DNA from: an uncultured Nitrospira sp.
GTDB taxonomy: Bacteria; Nitrospirota; Nitrospiria; Nitrospirales; Nitrospiraceae
Length of the DNA: 64,000 nucleotides
Direction: 5' to 3'
NCBI GenBank assembly: GCA_902500775.1
Contig: CABVRZ010000004.1
Span: 62,001 to 126,000 of the forward strand
The notes under the pieces were generated by a model, which saw only the letters and a program-made list of their open reading frames with translations, was not told where the DNA came from and made no database searches. A program made the translations under genes and the position numbers. This document shows positions 35,358 to 43,948 of the stretch, in pieces. How positions within the stretch are numbered: the stretch's first letter is position 1; every line of letters starts with the position of its first letter.

Positions 35358-35509
35358 AAGATATTGCGAAGCCGATGCAATCTTGTTACAACAAGCGCGC
35401 AATACAATCGTTAGGACGGAGCAGTCTGTGTGCTAGGCTGTCCTCTTGAACACACGTCACGCACAACTTCCAAACAACCAGAAAGGCCGACAGCCAGACG
35501 AAAGGGGAG

Positions 35510-36082
35510 ATGATGGTACCTACGCATATGTTTCTCACGAGAGGGGTGGGAGTCCACAAGGAAAAGCTGGCCTCCTTCGAAGAGGCGTTGCGCAGCGCCG
35601 GTGTGGCCTACTGCAACCTGGTCAGCGTGTCCTCCATCCTTCCGCCGCACTGCAAGATCATCCCCCGAAAGCGCGGTGAGCAACTGCTGAAGCCAGGAGA
35701 AATCACCTTTTGCGTTATGGCTCGGTCCGAAACCAATGAACGGAACCAGCTCGTCTCGGCATCCGTGGGGCTCGCGAAGCCGACCGATCACGGAACCTAC
35801 GGGTATCTCTCTGAGCATCATGCCCATGGCGAGACAGATGAAGAAACGGGAGAGTACACGGAAGACTTAGCGGCGCAGATGCTGGCGACGACGTTAGGTG
35901 TCGAATTTGATCCCAATGTCGCCTGGAAAGAGCGGGAACAGGTGTTCAAGATGGGCGGAAAGATCGTGCAGACACTGAACATTACCCAATCGGCTGTTGG
36001 GAAGAAGGGCAAGTGGACGACGGTCATCGCACTGGCCGTGTTTATCCCACCAGAAAACGTGCCCGCTCGTCCTCGCCGGTAG
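35510..36082 (+). CDS. pdaD: Pyruvoyl-dependent arginine decarboxylase
   Basis: 190 residues. Converts arginine to agmatine. Self-cleavage at a serine generates the pyruvoyl group, and the expected site is in [10 protein letters not shown]. Family motifs include [18 protein letters not shown] and [18 protein letters not shown] sits at the start, where two ATGs (35510 and 35513) are adjacent. Agmatinase follows 65 bp downstream, which gives a two-step route from arginine to putrescine. Confidence 0.93.
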   Translation: MMVPTHMFLTRGVGVHKEKLASFEEALRSAGVAYCNLVSVSSILPPHCKIIPRKRGEQLLKPGEITFCVMARSETNERNQLVSASVGLAKPTDHGTYGYLSEHHAHGETDEETGEYTEDLAAQMLATTLGVEFDPNVAWKEREQVFKMGGKIVQTLNITQSAVGKKGKWTTVIALAVFIPPENVPARPRR

Positions 36083-36147
36083 GGGCCTGTCATGCTCGTT
36101 GATCATCGTGAGTCTCAATCGTCCTGTGGGCGAAGGGAAGGATCAGC

Positions 36148-37080
36148 GTGACGCTTCCCGTCGGCTGGGAAGGCCCGGACCATAACTTCTTGGGGATCGA
36201 TGAACCCTGGTGCCATCCGGACCACGCGGGCGTCTATGTCCTGCCGGCTCCCTACGAGCACACCTCCAGCTACATCCGTGGTTCGGACCGTGGCCCTTCG
36301 GCTATCCTCGAAGCTTCCGGTCAAGTAGAGTTCTACGACGAACAACTGAGATGCGAGCCCTATCGAGAATGGGGTGGTGTGGCCACGGCATCTCCGTTGG
36401 AACTGAGTGGTAAGGTCGATCGTGCGGCCGTCGACGCGATCGAGGCGTTTGTTACACCACATGTCGGGGCCGGTCGGTTTCTGGTCACATTGACGGGCGA
36501 ACACACTGGGGCGTTGGGTGCGATTCGTGCCCATGCCAAGCGATATCCGCAGATGACGGTCGTGCAGATCGATGCACATGGCGATCTGCGTGAGGCCTAT
36601 CAAGGTAATCCATTCAGCCATGCCAGTGTCATGGCGCGGGTAGTGGATGACGGGTTACCGCTCGTGCAGGTGGGAATCCGTTCGATCAGTCAGGAAGAGG
36701 TCGCTCGCATCGATACGACGGATCGCATCAAGACGTTCTTTGCGGCGACTATCCTCGATCCCTCCGGTCCGTATGAGGGAAGAGCGGCGAAATGGATTCC
36801 TGACGTGGTCGCCGCCTGCCGAACACCCGTCTATCTCACGTTCGACTGCGATGGGTTGGATGCCTCAATTGTTCCGGCGTTGGGTACTCCGGAGCCTGGG
36901 GGACTGGGGTGGTATGAGACGCTCAATCTCATCACCGCTCTGGCGAACGGACCTGGGATCGTGGGGATGGATATCAGCGAGATCGCGCCCATCGACGGGT
37001 TCGTGGCCCCGCAGTTTTCCATCGCGCGGTTGATCTATCGTATGCTCGGCCGTATCAAAGCTGGCCGTCGCGTCCATTGA
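36148..37080 (+). CDS. speB: Agmatinase (ureohydrolase family)
   Basis: 310 residues. Manganese enzyme that hydrolyses agmatine to putrescine and urea. The second ligand motif is DAHGDLREAYQGNPFSH and the third is FDCDGLDAS. The first motif reads GEHTGALG instead of the common GGDHS, so the metal-site histidine is kept but the neighbour is Glu. GTG start with AAGGA upstream. Agmatinase is favoured over arginase by the arginine decarboxylase next door. Confidence 0.88.
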   Translation: MTLPVGWEGPDHNFLGIDEPWCHPDHAGVYVLPAPYEHTSSYIRGSDRGPSAILEASGQVEFYDEQLRCEPYREWGGVATASPLELSGKVDRAAVDAIEAFVTPHVGAGRFLVTLTGEHTGALGAIRAHAKRYPQMTVVQIDAHGDLREAYQGNPFSHASVMARVVDDGLPLVQVGIRSISQEEVARIDTTDRIKTFFAATILDPSGPYEGRAAKWIPDVVAACRTPVYLTFDCDGLDASIVPALGTPEPGGLGWYETLNLITALANGPGIVGMDISEIAPIDGFVAPQFSIARLIYRMLGRIKAGRRVH

Positions 37081-37252
37081 GCCGGATGTTGACATGGGCC
37101 GTCCGCATCGTTCGCACCTCGCTCAGACGCTCAACGTACACCAACACGTATGCCTTGCGCCTTCGCTCGCTGCGACCGACCCGGGGAAGAACGCGTCTTG
37201 GCGGGCCGGGGTCGGGCGGGTGAGAAGTGGAACCTGTTTGAGTATCCGGTGA

Positions 37253-37981
37253 TTGGACTCATCTTCTGTGGCTCAATCCATTCGCATCAATAAGTTCTTC
37301 ACCGAACAGGGGATCTGTTCTCGGCGTGAAGCGGACCGATTGGTCGAGTCCGGAGTGATCTCGATCAACGGCCGTGTAGCCAAGCTCGGTGATCAGGTTG
37401 AGCCATCAGATGTCATCGCTCGTGACGGCCAGATCTTGCCCTGGGGACGAGCCCCTCTCTATATCAAGTACCATAAGCCGGTCGGTGTGACGACCACGAG
37501 TGAATCACATGTCCCTCGCAATATCATCGCTGAGATCGGGCACCCTGAACGGATTTTCCCAATCGGGCGGCTCGACAAGGATTCGTCCGGGCTCATCCTC
37601 CTGACGAACGACGGTGACATCGTGAATGAGATCCTCCGTACCGAATTTGGCCATGAGCGAGAGTATCTTGTGCAGGTGAATCGTCCGTTCGATCAGGTCT
37701 TTCTGGATCGTATGGCGGGAGGTGTCGTGATTCTCGGTCGTCAGACGAAACCCTGTCACATGAGTCGAGTCGGGCGAGACCGGTTCCGCATTGTCCTGAC
37801 CGAGGGGCGGAATCGCCAGATCAGGCGAATGTGTCAAGCGCTCGGCTATCGAGTGATCATGCTGCATCGAATCAGGATTATGCACATCACCGTCGGCGGG
37901 CTGGGCACCGGCGAGTGGAAAGAGCTCATGAGGCAAGAGAGCGATCAACTACTAAAGGCCGTCGGGCGGCTTCAGATCTGA
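37253..37981 (+). CDS. rluF: 23S rRNA pseudouridine synthase, RluF/RsuA family
   Basis: About 242 residues. An N-terminal S4 domain (IRINKFFTEQGICSRREADRL) is followed by the catalytic domain with the active aspartate in GRLDKDSSGLILL. The end LTEGRNRQIRRMCQALGYRV is typical. RluF modifies U2604; RsuA or RluB activity cannot be excluded. The start is TTG 37253 or GTG 37268. Confidence 0.88.
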   Translation: MDSSSVAQSIRINKFFTEQGICSRREADRLVESGVISINGRVAKLGDQVEPSDVIARDGQILPWGRAPLYIKYHKPVGVTTTSESHVPRNIIAEIGHPERIFPIGRLDKDSSGLILLTNDGDIVNEILRTEFGHEREYLVQVNRPFDQVFLDRMAGGVVILGRQTKPCHMSRVGRDRFRIVLTEGRNRQIRRMCQALGYRVIMLHRIRIMHITVGGLGTGEWKELMRQESDQLLKAVGRLQI

Positions 37982-38011
37982 TTGCACCTGTACGGTGGAA
38001 GTGCGGTACGG

Positions 38012-38911
38012 CTAGCTCAGTAATTCACGTCGGGCGGTGCGGACAAGCGCAAGGACGGCCGGGTGCTTCAGCCGCCGTTCGACGGTGATTGCGTAGAAGT
38101 GCTGGATGAGCTCGTCCAGCCGTCCCACCACCTGTACCTGATACTGGCGACAGATCTCTTTCTCGATCACGGTGGCGCCGGGGAAGATCCCATGGCCGTC
38201 CTGACCGAAGGCTTTGAGGGTCGCACTGTCGTCGAATTCACCGACTATAATGGGGTGCAAGCCATGGTTCACCATCCATTGGTCCATCAACCGGCGGAGC
38301 ACGGCTGTGGAGGTGGGGAGGAGAAGAGGTGCATCGCGCAGTGAGTCGGGGAAGTCTCGGCGGTAGCGAGCTGCCAGTGTTGCCGTGGCAAACAACGTCA
38401 CCCCTGATTCACCCAAGGGGTGATTATACGTCTGCTCCTTCGCGCCCGGTGGAGCGGGGGTGTCAGCGATCACCAAGTCTGACCGATGGGCGGCCAGATC
38501 GGCCAGGAGCTGGCGCAGTTTATCTTCCTGGCAGATCAAGCGCGTCGGGCGATACGTCTTGAGGGCCGACTTGAGGAGTTGGGTCGCCAATGGTTTGGGG
38601 ACTGCGTCAGCAATACCCACGACTAAACGCGTCGGCTGTCCATCGGTTTTTCCTTTGACGGTGTTGAGGAGTTCTTGCCCGGTCGCGAAGATGTCGTCCG
38701 CATACTTAAACACGAGCTGGCCCATTTCCGTCAGCACGAGACGCCGGCCCGTTCGAATAAATAACTTTTCTCCAAAGGTATTTTCCAAGAGGTGAATCTG
38801 GCCACTTAGGGTGGGCTGCGCCAAGCGAAGTTCTTCAGAGGCCTTGGTCACGGTTCCATGTTTCGCTACGGACCAGAAATATAGGAGATGATGGTAGTTC
38901 AACCACTCCAT
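38012..38911 (-). CDS. nhaR: LysR-family regulator, NhaR-like
   Basis: 299 residues. The N-terminal winged helix MEWLNYHHLLYFWSVAKHG strongly resembles NhaR, the sodium-responsive activator of nhaA. The rest is a periplasmic-binding-protein-like effector domain. No Na+/H+ antiporter gene is nearby. Instead it is divergent from the triple-TolC export operon, with a LysR-type inverted repeat between them, so that operon is the likely target. Confidence 0.88.
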   Translation of the reverse strand: MEWLNYHHLLYFWSVAKHGTVTKASEELRLAQPTLSGQIHLLENTFGEKLFIRTGRRLVLTEMGQLVFKYADDIFATGQELLNTVKGKTDGQPTRLVVGIADAVPKPLATQLLKSALKTYRPTRLICQEDKLRQLLADLAAHRSDLVIADTPAPPGAKEQTYNHPLGESGVTLFATATLAARYRRDFPDSLRDAPLLLPTSTAVLRRLMDQWMVNHGLHPIIVGEFDDSATLKAFGQDGHGIFPGATVIEKEICRQYQVQVVGRLDELIQHFYAITVERRLKHPAVLALVRTARRELLS

Positions 38912-38962
38912 ACGGCCTCCTCGGTCACAACAAGGGGGCCCTACTATACATCGGAATTCACG

Positions 38963-38986
38963 ATAGATCCAATCTGTTTTATCTAT
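38963..38986. promoter_or_regulatory. Candidate LysR operator
   Basis: ATAGAT and ATCTAT form a perfect inverted repeat with a 12-base spacer. It lies in an AT-rich block between the divergent NhaR-like gene and the first TolC-like gene. The spacing suits a LysR-type regulator. Confidence 0.5.
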
Positions 38987-39064
38987 TTTGAAAAATGAAG
39001 GGGAGATTGCTAGTGTGGGCGCCGTCCGCTACCTGACACGACGTGACTCGAAGGGAGTTCCTCG

Positions 39065-40615
39065 ATGGTCGCTCTGTGGTTGGCTTTACTGCTTATGTTC
39101 CCGGCCGTAACGATGGCGGAACCGATAACCGATGATAGCGCGTTAAAGTCCGTTTCTTCTCGAACCGCCCCCCTTACCATTGGAGAAGTGCTGGCTCGCA
39201 TCGAATTGACACATCCCTTGCTTCAGGCGATGGGTGCCGAGCGAACGAAGGCTCGGGCAAAAATCCTCAAGGCGCTCGGGGCCTGGGAACCACAGGTCAA
39301 GAACTATACACAGGTCGAACGGTATACTACGTGGAATCTCACGACGGCGTTCGATATTCCGAGTCAACATACGACGGGCTATGCCGACAGTACCATCCAG
39401 GTCGGACATCCGTGGGGCTTCACGGTTGAAGGCGGGCTCCGCAGCGGCTTTGGGGATAAGGGCAACGCCAGGATTGCTTATCCTCCAGATCTACTGGGCA
39501 CGTATCCTCAGCAGCATCTCTACTACGGTGGGGTGTTCCATCTGCTCCGAGGCTTCATGGTCAACGATGAGAATGCCCAGTTTCAACAGGCCGAACTCGC
39601 TGGGCCGCAGGCGGAGATCAAAGTTGCGCAGAAACGGCAGGATCTCTATCTCGCCGGTGCCGTCCAGTACTGGGATTGGCAGGTTGCTGTCAAGCAAGCT
39701 GAGGTGGTGAAGCGCGCCTTGGGCGTCGCCGAAGATCGGTTGGTTCAGATTGAAGGGTTGGCCAAGGGTGGGCGGGTCGCGCCACTCGATGTTGTTGAGG
39801 CGAACCAAGAGGTTCAAAAGCGGAGACAGGCAGCGATCGCTGCCCAGCGGAAGACTGAGTATGAGCAGTACAAGCTGTCCCTCTTTCTCTGGGAGAACGG
39901 TGAGCCGGTAACGCCGCGTCCGGAATGGGCGCCGGAATTCCAGGGTGAAACGCCACTTCCGACCAACGAAGAAGTCGCGGCCTATAAAGTAGAGGCGAAG
40001 GAAATACGGCCAGAAGTGCGGGACCTCTACATCGAAGCCAAGATCAACAATATCGACATCAAGCTCGCGAAGAACAAACTCCTCCCAAAATTAGATCTTG
40101 AGGGCGGACCAACCAAGGGCGCTGCGGACTGGGTCGTGGGGCTTGGGTATCGAGTTGGCGTGCACTTGGAAGTACCGGTGTTCCAGCGGGAAGGGCGGGG
40201 GAAGGTCATGGCTGCGGAAGTGGCTCAGCAACAACTGGCATTGAAGCAGCTCTACACCGAGCAGCAAGTCAGCTTCGACGTGGATAACTGGCTCTCGGCC
40301 CAAGTGCGGTCCAGGGACCGGGTGACGGCGGCGACGGAAGCCCTTCGTTTGGCGAAGACGCTGGAAGAAGGCGAACGCACGAGGTTTAACATGGGGGCTA
40401 CCACCGTGTTATTCGTGAACCTCCGTGAGCGCCATGTGGTGGAGTCGGCGTACCAGTTGTATCGGGCACAAGCAGACTATGCCGTCGCGCGTGGAGGAAT
40501 GCTGTGGGCTAGGGGCGTGCTAGCAAAGCCTTGGCCGACGGAGTCCCTGGCGCAATATGGCAATCCGCTGGCGGCGGTGGGCATGAACGGCTACAAACAA
40601 CCGGGCCGCGATTAA
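39065..40615 (+). CDS. TolC-family outer-membrane channel, copy 1
   Basis: 516 residues. A signal peptide (MVALWLALLLMFPAVTMAEP) precedes two long helical-hairpin repeats with a beta segment in each, the TolC layout. The residues LGAWEPQVKNYTQ and YWDWQVAVKQAE are shared with copies 2 and 3. The extracellular/first barrel segment (about 80-155) differs strongly among the copies. It heads a tandem of three paralogues read toward an ABC exporter. Confidence 0.9.
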   Translation: MVALWLALLLMFPAVTMAEPITDDSALKSVSSRTAPLTIGEVLARIELTHPLLQAMGAERTKARAKILKALGAWEPQVKNYTQVERYTTWNLTTAFDIPSQHTTGYADSTIQVGHPWGFTVEGGLRSGFGDKGNARIAYPPDLLGTYPQQHLYYGGVFHLLRGFMVNDENAQFQQAELAGPQAEIKVAQKRQDLYLAGAVQYWDWQVAVKQAEVVKRALGVAEDRLVQIEGLAKGGRVAPLDVVEANQEVQKRRQAAIAAQRKTEYEQYKLSLFLWENGEPVTPRPEWAPEFQGETPLPTNEEVAAYKVEAKEIRPEVRDLYIEAKINNIDIKLAKNKLLPKLDLEGGPTKGAADWVVGLGYRVGVHLEVPVFQREGRGKVMAAEVAQQQLALKQLYTEQQVSFDVDNWLSAQVRSRDRVTAATEALRLAKTLEEGERTRFNMGATTVLFVNLRERHVVESAYQLYRAQADYAVARGGMLWARGVLAKPWPTESLAQYGNPLAAVGMNGYKQPGRD

Positions 40616-40638
40616 CCCGGCACAAGGAGCATCCTTCG

Positions 40639-42186
40639 ATGGTCGCTCTCTTACTCGCGATTCTGATCTTACTGCCAGTCGTGACACTGGCGGAACCGGT
40701 GCACGATTCCAGCGCGTTGAAGGCGCAGTCTGTCCGCACTGAACCTTTGAGCATCAGCGAAGTGCTGGCTCGTATCGAGTTGACGCATCCGCTGCTTCGG
40801 GCGACCGGGGTCGAACGGATGCAAGCCCGGGCAAAAATTCTCAAGGCGCTCGGAGCCTGGGAGCCGAAGTTCAAGAACCGGACCGAGGTCGACCGGTATC
40901 AGACTTGGAATTTCTTGGCCTTCGTGAATGAGACGACGGGGGGCTTTAACGACAGCACGCTTGAGATGGGGCATCCTTGGGGTTTCCGGATCGAAGGCGG
41001 CATCCGCAACGGGTTTGGAGATCGCACGAACCAAGGCGCCCATGCATACCTTCCGAATGATGGACTGCTCTTCTGGCATAACCAGCAAATGATCGTCGGT
41101 GGGGAGGCTCATCTGCTGCGGGGCTTCATGATGAACGAGGAGTACGCCGACTTCCAGAAGGCCGAACTCGCGGGGCCGCAAGCGGAGATCCATGTCGCAC
41201 AGAAACGACAGGACCTCTACCTCGACGGAGCTGTGCAGTACTGGGATTGGCAGGTAGCGGTCAAGCAAGCCGAGATTGTGAAGCGTGCGTTGGCTGTGGC
41301 TGAAGAGCGGTTCACGCAGGTCGAGGGGCAAGCCAAACGTGGGCTGGCTTCGCCGCTTGATGTCGTTGAGACCAACAAAGAGGTGCAGGTGCGGCGAGAG
41401 GCGGCCATCGCTGCCCAGCGGAAGGTGGAGTATGAGCAGTACAAACTGTCCCTCTTTCTCTGGGAGAACGGTGAGCCGGTAACGCCGCGTCCGGAATGGG
41501 CGCCGGAATTCCAGGGCGAAACGCCACTCCCGACCAAAGATGAGATCGCGGCTTATAAAGTAGAGGCCAAAGAAGTGCGGCCAGAAGTGCGGGAGCTCTA
41601 CATCGACGCCAAGATCAACAATATCGACATCAAGCTCGCCAAGAACTACTTGCTCCCGAAGTTGGATTTTAAAGGGGGGCAAATGGACGCGGGCGCAGAC
41701 TGGAATGTGGGCGTGGGATATCGGATGGAATCATGGTTTGCGATGCCGGTGTTCCAGCGAGCAGGGCGAGGAAAGGTCCTGTACGCAGAAGCGGACCAAC
41801 AGCAATTGGCTTTGAAACAGCTGTATACCGAGCAACAAGTCAGCATTGATGTCGATAACTGGCTCTCGGCTCAAGTGCGAGCTCGCGACCGCGTGAAGGT
41901 GGCGACGGAAGCACTGCGATTGGCCAAGACGCTGGAAGAGGGCGAACGGACTCGATTCAATATGGGCGCGAGCACCGTGCTCTTTGTGAACATCCGGGAG
42001 CGCAACGTGGTGGAACAGGCGTACCAGCTGTATCGGGCGCAAGCCGACTACGCAGTATCGCGTGGAGGTATGTTGTACGCGAGGGGCGTGTTGGCGAAGC
42101 CGTGGCCTGACAGTGAGTTGGCGAAGTACGGCAACCCGCTGGCCGCGGCTGGTATGAACGGCTTCAAACGACCTGGGCGCGATTAA
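40639..42186 (+). CDS. TolC-family outer-membrane channel, copy 2
   Basis: 515 residues from the ATG at 40639, which follows AAGGAGCATCCTTCG. The signal peptide is MVALLLAILILLPVVTLAEP. The protein is closely similar to copy 1 over the periplasmic helices. A 71-bp stretch (41446-41516) is identical in DNA to 39875-39945 of copy 1. The gap from copy 1 is 23 bp. Translation upstream to 40531 would overlap copy 1 and was rejected. Confidence 0.9.
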   Translation: MVALLLAILILLPVVTLAEPVHDSSALKAQSVRTEPLSISEVLARIELTHPLLRATGVERMQARAKILKALGAWEPKFKNRTEVDRYQTWNFLAFVNETTGGFNDSTLEMGHPWGFRIEGGIRNGFGDRTNQGAHAYLPNDGLLFWHNQQMIVGGEAHLLRGFMMNEEYADFQKAELAGPQAEIHVAQKRQDLYLDGAVQYWDWQVAVKQAEIVKRALAVAEERFTQVEGQAKRGLASPLDVVETNKEVQVRREAAIAAQRKVEYEQYKLSLFLWENGEPVTPRPEWAPEFQGETPLPTKDEIAAYKVEAKEVRPEVRELYIDAKINNIDIKLAKNYLLPKLDFKGGQMDAGADWNVGVGYRMESWFAMPVFQRAGRGKVLYAEADQQQLALKQLYTEQQVSIDVDNWLSAQVRARDRVKVATEALRLAKTLEEGERTRFNMGASTVLFVNIRERNVVEQAYQLYRAQADYAVSRGGMLYARGVLAKPWPDSELAKYGNPLAAAGMNGFKRPGRD

Positions 42187-42211
42187 TTCGGCAACAAAGG
42201 AGCATCCTTCT

Positions 42212-43807
42212 TTGATCCTTCTCTTGCTGTTCTCGCTGATGATGGTGCCGGCGGCTGCACTGGCGGAGCCGGTGATCGACTCAAGTGTCGTGCAGGCTCA
42301 GTCGGCCCGTACCGCTCCCTTGACCATTGAAGAGGTGCTGGCCAGGATTGAGTTGACCCATCCGCTCCTCCGGGCAACTGGACTGGAGCGGGCGCAGGCT
42401 CGGGCGAAAGTTCTGAAAGCGTTGGGCGCGTGGGAGCCAAAGGTTCGGAACGAGATCGAGTACGATCGCTATCAAACGTACAATCTGACGAACGTGAGCG
42501 GTGCGCCGAATCACTTAAGTTCTGGCTATGTGGATACCTTTCTCAAAATTGGGCACCCTTGGGGGTGGGAGATCTTCGGCGGTATCCGCAACGTCTTTGG
42601 TGATCATGCAACGCTCAGTGGAGTCAGCACCCTTACGTTCGAACGTAACGTCCAGAGTCCCGGAGTGGGGGTCCCTCAAGACTTTCAACTGTTCTATCCC
42701 CAGCAAATGGGCATCGTTGGGGGAAAGCTTAATCTCTTGCGGGGATTCATGGTCAACGAAGAGTTTGCCCAATTTCAACAGGCGGAACTCGCCGGGCCAC
42801 AAGCAGAGATCAAAGTGGCTCAGAAACGGCAAGAGCTCTATCTCGCAGGGGCCGTTCAATACTGGGATTGGCAAGTCGCCGCCAAGCAAGCCGATGTGGT
42901 GAAGCGAGCACTCGCCGTTGCGGAAGAGCGTTATCGCATGGTCGAGGGTCGAGCCAAAGCCGGGGCGGTCGCTCCGATTGACGTAGTCGAAGCCCGAGAA
43001 GAAGTTCAGCGGCGTCGAGAAGCTGCCATAGCCGCGCAACGGAAGGTGGAGTACGAACAATATAAACTCGCGCTCTTCCTCTGGGAAAACGGTGAACCGG
43101 TGACGCCACGACCTGAGTGGGCCCCAGAATTTCAGGGAGAAACCCCCTTGCCAAGTGACGAGGATGTGGCGGCCTTCAAGGTGGAAGCGACGGAGGATCG
43201 GCCGGAGGTTCGCGATCTGTATGTTGAAGCCAAACTGAACAATATTGAAATAAAACTGGCGAAGAATAGTCTGCTTCCTAAGTTCACGGTTGAGGGTGGG
43301 CCTTCGATCGGCTCGATCTATTGGGTCGGAGGGGTTGGTTACCGAGTGGCAACTTTATTCAGTATGCCACTGTTCAATAGAGGCGCCAGAGGGAAAGTCC
43401 TTCACGCAGAAGCTGAGCAGGAACGGCTGGCCTATAAACAAGCCTACACGGAGCGACAGGTGCAGATCGATGTGGACAATTGGCTGTCAGCCCAAGTGCG
43501 GGCCCGAGACCGAGTGAAGGCAGCGACGGAAGCCCTGCGGTTGGCCAAGACGCTGGAAGAGGGCGAACGCGCCAGGTTTAACATGGGAGCAACAAGTGTC
43601 CTCTTCGTCAACCTACGAGAGCGTGCAGTGGTCGAAGCGGCGTATGAGCTCTACCGTGCCCAAGCCGATTATGTCGTGTCGCGGGGAGGGATGCTCTGGG
43701 CAAGGGGAGCCCTATCGAAGCCAGTGGCGGAAAATGTGCTGGCAAAGTATGGAGATTCTCTGCATTCTGCGGGATCATCGGGACGTAAGCAGGTAGGACG
43801 CGACTAG
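42212..43807 (+). CDS. TolC-family outer-membrane channel, copy 3
   Basis: 531 residues with a TTG start (42212) after AAAGGAGCATCC, the same ribosome-binding sequence as copy 2. Signal peptide MILLLLFSLMMVPAAALAEP. The first barrel segment is about 15 residues longer than in copies 1 and 2. The helical domains are conserved, but at DNA level this copy is more diverged. 141 bp separate it from the ABC gene. Confidence 0.9.
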   Translation: MILLLLFSLMMVPAAALAEPVIDSSVVQAQSARTAPLTIEEVLARIELTHPLLRATGLERAQARAKVLKALGAWEPKVRNEIEYDRYQTYNLTNVSGAPNHLSSGYVDTFLKIGHPWGWEIFGGIRNVFGDHATLSGVSTLTFERNVQSPGVGVPQDFQLFYPQQMGIVGGKLNLLRGFMVNEEFAQFQQAELAGPQAEIKVAQKRQELYLAGAVQYWDWQVAAKQADVVKRALAVAEERYRMVEGRAKAGAVAPIDVVEAREEVQRRREAAIAAQRKVEYEQYKLALFLWENGEPVTPRPEWAPEFQGETPLPSDEDVAAFKVEATEDRPEVRDLYVEAKLNNIEIKLAKNSLLPKFTVEGGPSIGSIYWVGGVGYRVATLFSMPLFNRGARGKVLHAEAEQERLAYKQAYTERQVQIDVDNWLSAQVRARDRVKAATEALRLAKTLEEGERARFNMGATSVLFVNLRERAVVEAAYELYRAQADYVVSRGGMLWARGALSKPVAENVLAKYGDSLHSAGSSGRKQVGRD

Positions 43808-43885
43808 GGAATTCCACCAGAGCTTAGTAGTAAGGAATAGTTCCTTTGGTGGGCTTGGATATTGATCTCAGAATCAACTAAGTTT

Positions 43886-43899
43886 CTTTGTATACAAAG
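43886..43899. promoter_or_regulatory. 14-bp palindrome upstream of the ABC gene
   Basis: CTTTGTATACAAAG is a perfect palindrome, flanked by CTAA and TTAG in inverted orientation. It lies 49 bases before the ABC start in the only sizeable gap of the export locus, so the ABC and adaptor genes may have their own regulated promoter. Confidence 0.5.
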
Positions 43900-43948
43900 T
43901 TAGTAAGGGGCCGATGATTCACATTCTGACATATTACTGGGGGTACTC

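Noticed and set aside
40669-41682. A 337-codon antisense open frame in TolC copy 2
   Set aside because: It mirrors the sense gene's codon periodicity and encodes no recognisable fold. Similar shorter frames occur antisense to copies 1 and 3.
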